NCBI GenBank assembly: GCA_017553245.1
Contig: JAFZMT010000176.1
Location: forward strand, 1 to 9,838
DNA from: Methanomicrobium sp.
GTDB lineage: Archaea; Halobacteriota; Methanomicrobia; Methanomicrobiales; Methanomicrobiaceae
DNA: 9,838 bases
Direction: 5' to 3'
Shown piece by piece: positions 6,282 through 9,838 of this stretch. A model generated the notes under the pieces. That model searched no databases, had not been told where the DNA came from, and saw only the letters and a list, made by a program, of their open reading frames with translations. Each line of letters opens with the position of its first letter. Position 1 is the first letter of the stretch. The translations under genes were made by a program, and so were the position numbers.

Positions 6282-6770
6282 CAGCGAATACGGCAGCCTC
6301 TCGCCGCTCTTGCGCTCGAAGTATTCTATGCCGTTATCCTTGTAGGTCTTCATTATGAGGATTGTTCCCGTCTCGCGCACCTGTTCGAGCGGGGCGACCT
6401 GCTCGGCGACGAAACGGGTAATCTCATGGATATTTTTGCCGATGACGAGGAGTTCAAGGTCGTAGGCTCCGCTGATTAAACGAAGCGACTTTACCTGCCT
6501 GTGCCTTGCGAGCCGCTCGGCTATCTTGTCGTATCCGAAATCCCTCTCCGGACTTACTTTAAGCTCGACGATTGCGGCGACTATGCCTTCGCCCGCCTTC
6601 TCCCAGTCGATGCATGCCGTGTATTTTTGAATTATTCTGTCTTTTTCAAGAACTTCTATGCGACTCAGAAGCTCTTCTTTGGGTAAATCGACCATATCCG
6701 CAAGTGATTCCGGAGGCACTTTGCAGTCTTCTTCGAGAAGAGTCAGGATTAGTCTGTCCTTGTCGTCCAT
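6279..6770 (-). CDS. Lrp/AsnC family transcriptional regulator
   Basis: A 163-residue regulator. Residues 1-50 form the winged HTH (MDDKDRLILTLLEEDCKVPPESLADMVDLPKEELLSRIEVLEKDRII pattern, with the recognition helix near 30-43). Residues 64-142 form the RAM/AsnC ligand-binding domain, with the typical SGAYDLELLV (100-109) and an acidic end before the last helix. Members bind DNA as dimers or octamers and usually respond to amino acids. With the aminotransferase only 10 bp downstream, it probably controls amino-acid metabolism through its own operon. ATG at 6770 lacks an SD, but a TATA box lies about 34 nt upstream, so the leader would be very short. Six 13-bp repeats abut that TATA box and could be its operator. 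Confidence 0.93.
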   Translation of the reverse strand: MDDKDRLILTLLEEDCKVPPESLADMVDLPKEELLSRIEVLEKDRIIQKYTACIDWEKAGEGIVAAIVELKVSPERDFGYDKIAERLARHRQVKSLRLISGAYDLELLVIGKNIHEITRFVAEQVAPLEQVRETGTILIMKTYKDNGIEYFERKSGERLPYSL

Positions 6771-6798
6771 ATTGTAACTATATTATTCTCTAATATGC

Positions 6799-6808
6799 CT
6801 TAATATAT
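6799..6808 (-). promoter_or_regulatory. TATA box of the lrp-aminotransferase operon
   Basis: On the minus strand this reads ATATATTAAG, centred about 34 nt from the lrp ATG. That places the transcript start about 8 nt before the ATG. The first 13-bp repeat overlaps the upstream edge of this box, where the TFB recognition element would be. Confidence 0.5.
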
Positions 6809-6884
6809 CGCGGTTATCTATCGCGGTTATATATCGTGGTTATCTATCGCGGTTATCTATCGCGGTTATATCTCGCGGTTATAT
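6807..6884. repeat. 13-bp tandem repeat, six copies, at the lrp promoter
   Basis: Six head-to-tail units of ATCGCGGTTAT(C/A)T start at 6807, 6820, 6833, 6846, 6859 and 6872. The third has CGT for CGC and the sixth begins with C; the rest differ only at the C/A position. The array overlaps the upstream edge of the lrp TATA box. Its GGTTATCT core recurs at 6949 and 6965 in the pair of 16-bp repeats at the cdc6 3' end. Confidence 0.9.
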
Positions 6885-6890
6885 CCTAAG

Positions 6891-6980
6891 TCGACGGTAT
6901 CGACGGTATATCACGTCAGCTGCGGAATCGCGTAATCGCGGAATCGCCGGTTATCTGGACGGCGGGTTATCTGAACGGCG
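6891..6980. repeat. short direct repeats at the 3' end of cdc6
   Basis: Three small duplications follow one another: TCGACGGTA twice (6891 and 6900); GCGGAATCGC twice, 16 bp apart (6922 and 6938); and a 16-bp unit GGTTATCTG(G/A)ACGGCG twice (6949-6964 and 6965-6980). The last copy covers the final codons and stop of cdc6, so the gene's 3' tip has been duplicated just downstream. Confidence 0.8.
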
Positions 6981-8412
6981 TCCTGAAACGCGACATATCG
7001 ATGCTGCTCAGAATCTCTTCGTCGAAATCCTTGTCCTCAAGGATTGCCTTCTTTATTCCGCCGGTTCCGGGGCTGAACGACATCTCCTTTGTTCGTCCGT
7101 ATCTTCCTCTGGAAACCGTACGTGAGTTGATGATTCCCAGCGTATTAAGGTCGGCGATGAGATCGGCTATTCTTCTGTGCGTCAGTATATCGAGATTGAG
7201 GAGGGGTGCAACTTCCCTGTATACCTGCATGACTTCGCCTGTCGTGAATGTCTGTTTGTTGATATCGGCAAGCATTAGCATTGAATAGAGGACTGCCTTG
7301 CTCTGCAGCGGAAGCGTCTTGACGCAGTCGTTGAGGGTGTCCACATCAATCTTCTTCTGCGCACTTTTTACGTGAATTTCGGTGACTTTCGCGGCGTTCT
7401 CGCGGCTTGCGATATCTCCCGACGTCCTCAAGAGATCGAGAGCGCGTCTTGCATCCCCGTGTTCCTGTGCCGCAAGTGCCGCACACCGCGGGATTACTCC
7501 CTCTTCGAGAGCGCCGTCAACAAAGGCGTCATTTGCTCTCTGCTGGAGAATGTCGCAGAGCTGCGGGGCGTCATAGGGATCGAAGACAAGTTCCTGTTCG
7601 GAAAGGGAGGAGAGGACTCTCGCATCGAGGAAAGTCGTGAACTGGAGGTTGTTTGAGATTCCGATAAGGCTTACCTTTGCGTTTTTCAGGTCGCTGTTGA
7701 ATCTGGTGAGGTTGTAGAGGATTTCATCGCCGCTCTTTCTGACGAGTTTGTCGATTTCGTCGAGAACGATTACGTTGACGCCGCCGATTGAGTCAATCAT
7801 GTTCTTGAGTTCGGTATAGACCTGGTCGGTTGACCATCCGGTATTGGGGATGCCGGAACGCGGTTTATTGCTCGGTTTACTGCCCAGATTTTCAAGTTCG
7901 GTGGCGATATTGTAAAGTACACGATACTGGGTGTCCAGAAGTTCGCAGTTGAGAAAGATTACGTTGCAGACCTTTCCCATGTCGCGGCAGGCTTTTTTGA
8001 GTGCGTTGCCGACATAGTTTACCGACGAGGTCTTTCCGGTTCCGGTCATTCCGTAGATGAGAATATTTGAAGGAGTTTCGTTTCTTATCGCCGGCGCAAG
8101 TATCGCGGCAATGGATTCTATCTGATCTTTCCTGTGCGGCAGTGCATTCGGCGCATAGGTGTGCATCAGGACATCCCTGTTCTTGAATATTGCGCCCTTG
8201 TCCAGATACTTGGTAAACAGATTTACCGGGTCGAAAACGGATTTATCGCTGAATCCGTCAGCCTTTTCACCTCTGTCAGCCTGCTCTGATTTCTCCGACT
8301 TTTCATTTAAACTGTTTTCAGCGTTATACATGCCGGCACTGCCTGAAAACCCGTTCGTGTTTTCATTATTTTCATTCATATTCTCATTATTCTCATTATT
8401 CATTTCGGACAC
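6967..8412 (-). CDS. cdc6: Orc1/Cdc6 replication initiator
   Basis: A 481-residue AAA+ initiator that recognises ORB sites and helps load the MCM helicase. In order it shows IYGMTGTGKTSS (Walker A, Lys127), VIVLDEID (Walker B, Asp218-Glu219), sensor 1 in LIGISNN (249-255), an initiator-specific stretch near 256-270, sensor 2 HGDARRALDLLR (318-329), and a C-terminal winged helix ending in a basic RTVSRGRYGRTKE segment (431-443). Residues 1-60 are an Asn/Glu/Ser-rich low-complexity extension, so the protein is longer than a typical homologue. The start is a GTG at 8412, with AGAGG about 11 nt upstream; an in-frame stop at 8428-8430 excludes anything further upstream. An ATG at 8403 is the alternative. 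ORB boxes lie on both sides of the gene. Confidence 0.96.
   Translation of the reverse strand: MSEMNNENNENMNENNENTNGFSGSAGMYNAENSLNEKSEKSEQADRGEKADGFSDKSVFDPVNLFTKYLDKGAIFKNRDVLMHTYAPNALPHRKDQIESIAAILAPAIRNETPSNILIYGMTGTGKTSSVNYVGNALKKACRDMGKVCNVIFLNCELLDTQYRVLYNIATELENLGSKPSNKPRSGIPNTGWSTDQVYTELKNMIDSIGGVNVIVLDEIDKLVRKSGDEILYNLTRFNSDLKNAKVSLIGISNNLQFTTFLDARVLSSLSEQELVFDPYDAPQLCDILQQRANDAFVDGALEEGVIPRCAALAAQEHGDARRALDLLRTSGDIASRENAAKVTEIHVKSAQKKIDVDTLNDCVKTLPLQSKAVLYSMLMLADINKQTFTTGEVMQVYREVAPLLNLDILTHRRIADLIADLNTLGIINSRTVSRGRYGRTKEMSFSPGTGGIKKAILEDKDFDEEILSSIDMSRFRTPFR
8358..8403. repeat. microsatellite-like repeat in the cdc6 5' coding end
   Basis: Irregular ATTATT/TCTCATT units, with a period near 9 bp, encode the Asn-Asn-Glu-rich N-terminal tail of Cdc6 on the minus strand. 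The sequence is slippage-prone and keeps the reading frame. Confidence 0.6.
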
Positions 8413-8863
8413 CGATACAACCTCTTTTCAGTTTTTGGCGCAATTTGCGGATGAATTTTGATGATGATTATGTGATGGTTTGGTGATGATTCAGGATGAT
8501 TTGGGATGAATAATCGGTATTTTTGTGATGCCCGCATCGGGTCCGCATGAAATTCGACTGGAAATCAGCAAAGGACATGCATGGAAATTGCATGATTTTG
8601 CATTAAATCCGTAGGGAATTTACAGGAAATCCGAATGGAAATACCTGCAAAGCGTATGCAGAATTTCCGGATACTCTGCCGTGTCATTTAGGCTTGTTTT
8701 GTTAAAACACCGAGAAATTGAGAGATTTCTTCTGATGATTTTCAGGTTCCCCAAACCCCTGATTCGAGTGAACACTTGTGTAACCATAATATTCGGACTG
8801 AGAGGTTTTAATCATTATGTTTTGAATGAAGTTGTGAAAAGTGAGAGCTTTACCCTGACTTTA
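8413..8863. other. non-coding region upstream of cdc6 (origin left flank)
   Basis: No gene is supported. It contains an irregular 11-bp GATGAT-type series (units at 8462, 8473, 8484 and 8495), four GGAAAT hexamers (8560, 8583, 8625, 8637), three nearby TGCAT motifs around 8577-8611, and two degenerate ORB-like sequences (8553-8576 plus, 8749-8772 minus). No clear TATA box for cdc6 could be picked out. Confidence 0.5.
8749..8772 (-). other. degenerate ORB-like site
   Basis: On the minus strand CACTCGAATC is followed by AGGGG, TTT and GGGG. It resembles ORB3 (CAGTCGAAAC-AAAGGGG) with a two-base deletion and keeps the TCGAA core and the G strings. It has the same orientation as ORB3 and lies about 115 bp to its left. 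Confidence 0.35.
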
Positions 8864-8869
8864 CCCTGA
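8848..8869. repeat. 11-bp tandem duplication beside ORB3
   Basis: CTTTACCCTGA occurs twice head to tail (8848-8858 and 8859-8869). On the minus strand this extends the ORB3 G block into a series of G strings (GGGG, GGG, GGG), similar to the G strings seen at ORBs of other euryarchaeal origins. Confidence 0.7.
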
Positions 8870-8889
8870 CCCCTTTGTTTCGACTGGAG
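8864..8889 (-). other. origin recognition box ORB3
   Basis: On the minus strand this reads CTCCAGTCGAAACAAAGGGG followed by TCAGGG, a strong match to the archaeal Orc1 binding element. It is the inverted partner of ORB4, about 590 bp to the right, and lies about 450 bp upstream of cdc6. Confidence 0.85.
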
Positions 8890-8919
8890 GGGTTTTGGGG
8901 AGGTGGGGATGATTTGGGG
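8889..8919 (+). other. G-quadruplex-type motif abutting ORB3
   Basis: Four runs of four G lie at 8889-8892, 8897-8900, 8905-8908 and 8916-8919, with loops of 4, 4 and 7 nt. This is a compact match to the intramolecular G-quadruplex pattern, directly at the inner edge of ORB3. Confidence 0.65.
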
Positions 8920-8930
8920 ATATTTGATGA

Positions 8931-9249
8931 AATTGAAGAATCGGATTCCGGCAACTGAGTTCAAAATAAGTCTAAATCCATCCGAATTGCGTTGAATTAG
9001 GTTAAATTTGATCGAATTGAAGTGAATTTGATCGAAATAGGTTGAATTGGGTTAGTTGATTTGGGTCATATTAGGTTGAATTGAATCGATTTGGATTGAA
9101 TTAGGTTGAGTTTGATTAATTTTGAGTCCGGATCGATTTTAAATTGAGTTTGATTTTAAATTGATTGTCAACTAATTTGGATTTGGCGTTATATTGACTT
9201 AATGTCGATTTAAAGCAGATTTTAACCTGATTGACCTGATTTTGATTAA
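8931..9249. other. AT-rich, T/G-biased origin core (candidate duplex unwinding region)
   Basis: This non-coding stretch is poor in C on the plus strand and built from degenerate TTGAATT/AGGTT/GATCGAA words. Exact copies include TTGAATTAGGTT at 8992 and 9096, and AATTTGATCGAA at 9005 and 9025. It lies between the inverted ORB3 and ORB4, the position of the unwinding element in archaeal origins. Confidence 0.6.
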
Positions 9250-9314
9250 ATTTTATAAGGACATTTTATAAGGACGTTTCACAAGGACATTTATTTTATT
9301 GTTATCTTTTATTG
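9250..9314. repeat. 13-bp-phased array in the origin core
   Basis: Units in 13-bp register start at 9250 and 9263 (both ATTTTATAAGGAC), 9276 (GTTTCACAAGGAC), 9289 (ATTTATTTTATTG) and 9302 (TTATCTTTTATTG). The first three share AAGGAC and the last two share TTTTATTG. The array is AT-rich and lies between ORB3 and ORB4. Confidence 0.75.
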
Positions 9315-9368
9315 TTCTGCGGATCGGTTCTTAGCAATCTGTGTCACATCCTGAAACAAATTTAATAA

Positions 9369-9380
9369 TTAATATATACT
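9369..9380 (+). promoter_or_regulatory. strong TATA-like box inside the origin
   Basis: TTAATATATACT lies about 26 nt before an ATG at 9400, the spacing of a leaderless archaeal promoter. The frame that follows runs through ORB4 and tandem repeats and does not look like a protein, so the box may give a short non-coding transcript or simply be part of the AT-rich core. Confidence 0.3.
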
Positions 9381-9476
9381 ATTATTTTCATAGGTACAAA
9401 TGACTATTCTTAAAGTCCAAAAAGTACTTTCACTATTCTTATCGCCTTCTCCAAACACCCGTATCAAAATCCTACT

Positions 9477-9504
9477 CTCCAATCGAAACAAAGGGGTCGG
9501 GGTC
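9477..9504 (+). other. origin recognition box ORB4
   Basis: CTCCAATCGAAACAAAGGGG is followed by TCGGGGTC. Its 20-bp core differs from ORB3 at a single base (A for G in CCARTCG), and it has the opposite orientation. Its G strings point right, away from the AT-rich core. Confidence 0.85.
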
Positions 9505-9506
9505 AG

Positions 9507-9576
9507 AACCTTCCGACAGTATTTTTCAACCTTCCGGCAGAACCTTTCAACCCTTCAACCTTTCAACCTTTCAACC
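9507..9576. repeat. direct repeats on the outer side of ORB4
   Basis: AACCTTCCG(A/G)CAG occurs twice, 21 bp apart (9507-9519 and 9528-9540). Four tandem octamers follow in exact 8-bp register (9545, 9553, 9561, 9569), three TTTCAACC and one CTTCAACC. They directly follow the G strings of ORB4. Confidence 0.8.
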
Positions 9577-9792
9577 ATTCTGCCAATCCTATCAATTCCG
9601 CTAATTTTGCCAATTCTCAGTCGCTGAAATCAGGAATAATGGCTCAGCTTTAAAGGAAAACAGGAATACCAATTCAAAATACAAAAGATAAAAATCAGAA
9701 TCAAGACTCAAAATGCACTGAATAATTATCGGAAAAATGACTCAAAATATAATAAATAAGAGAATCGGGTACAATGATTCAGACATAAAAAC
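9577..9792. other. A/C-biased non-coding right flank of the origin
   Basis: No gene, stem or further ORB is visible. The plus strand is rich in A and poor in G, the reverse of the T/G bias on the left side of the origin core. Confidence 0.4.
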
Positions 9793-9838
9793 TCATTTCA
9801 TGATATCCAACAGAGCAACCTTCTCAAGAACCAGTTCC
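9793..9838 (-). CDS. possible 3' end of a gene entering from the right (partial)
   Basis: On the minus strand one frame gives ELVLEKVALLDIMK and then TGA at 9793-9795, followed by AT-rich DNA with a T5 run. The composition is protein-like. A second minus frame is also open over these 46 bases, so the frame is uncertain and no function can be given. Confidence 0.3.
   Translation of the reverse strand, partial: ELVLEKVALLDIMK

Noticed and set aside
6807..6884. CRISPR array
   Set aside because: The repeats are 13 bp and directly adjacent with no spacers, and there are no cas genes in the window.
9400..9627. 75-residue plus-strand frame starting 26 nt after a TATA-like box
   Set aside because: It reads straight through ORB4 and the octamer array. 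Its Ser/Leu/Asn/Phe low complexity comes from those repeats, and no SD or family features are present. The TATA-like box is listed separately at low confidence.
1..9838. tRNA, rRNA, insertion sequences or transposase genes
   Set aside because: Reading both strands, no cloverleaf with a T-loop GGTTCAAATC-type motif, no rRNA segment and no transposase-like protein was seen. The repeats present are local tandem or inverted elements.

Overview
The window looks like a chromosomal segment of a methanogenic euryarchaeon, most likely a member of the Methanomicrobiales. The evidence is a full archaeal-type Orc1/Cdc6 gene, a short (333-residue) archaeal-type PurA, an archaeosortase, an archaeal Trm112, a cobamide biosynthesis gene, and several archaeal TATA-type promoters. 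The order assignment is inferred from protein character and gene company; no database search was run.

Layout, left to right. A short open tail (1-132) runs in from the left edge. An archaeosortase gene (153-1007, +) follows and converges on a run of genes that are all on the minus strand. These are cbiB (1070-2113), a membrane-anchored protein of unknown function that overlaps it (2095-2619), trm112 (2819-3013), purA (3209-4210), a class I aminotransferase (5102-6268), an Lrp/AsnC regulator 10 bp upstream of it (6279-6770), and orc1/cdc6 (6967-8412). About 1.4 kb of non-coding DNA follows, and the 3' tip of a further minus-strand gene may enter at the right edge.

The main feature is a chromosomal replication origin. 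Four strong Origin Recognition Box (ORB) elements of the archaeal Orc1 type are readable. One pair is inverted (8864-8889 on minus, 9477-9504 on plus) and flanks an AT-rich, strongly T/G-biased tract upstream of cdc6, which is the canonical layout of an archaeal oriC. This tract holds a 13-bp-phased array at 9250-9314 that could be the unwinding element. A second pair (4735-4760 and 4941-4965, both plus) lies on the far side of cdc6, in the purA-aminotransferase gap, with a long inverted repeat between the two boxes. G-quadruplex-type G runs lie close to both clusters. The minus-strand genes from cdc6 to cbiB all point away from the canonical origin, co-directional with a leftward fork.

The intergenic DNA is unusually rich in short tandem arrays: 12 bp inside cbiB, 14 bp before trm112, 13 bp x 6 at the lrp promoter, 16 bp pairs after cdc6, 13 bp in the origin, and 8 bp x 4 beside the last ORB. 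The lrp-aminotransferase pair forms a tight operon in which the lrp stop codon lies inside the Shine-Dalgarno sequence of the aminotransferase. The remaining genes are housekeeping functions: purine synthesis, cobamide assembly, methyltransferase activation and surface-protein processing.
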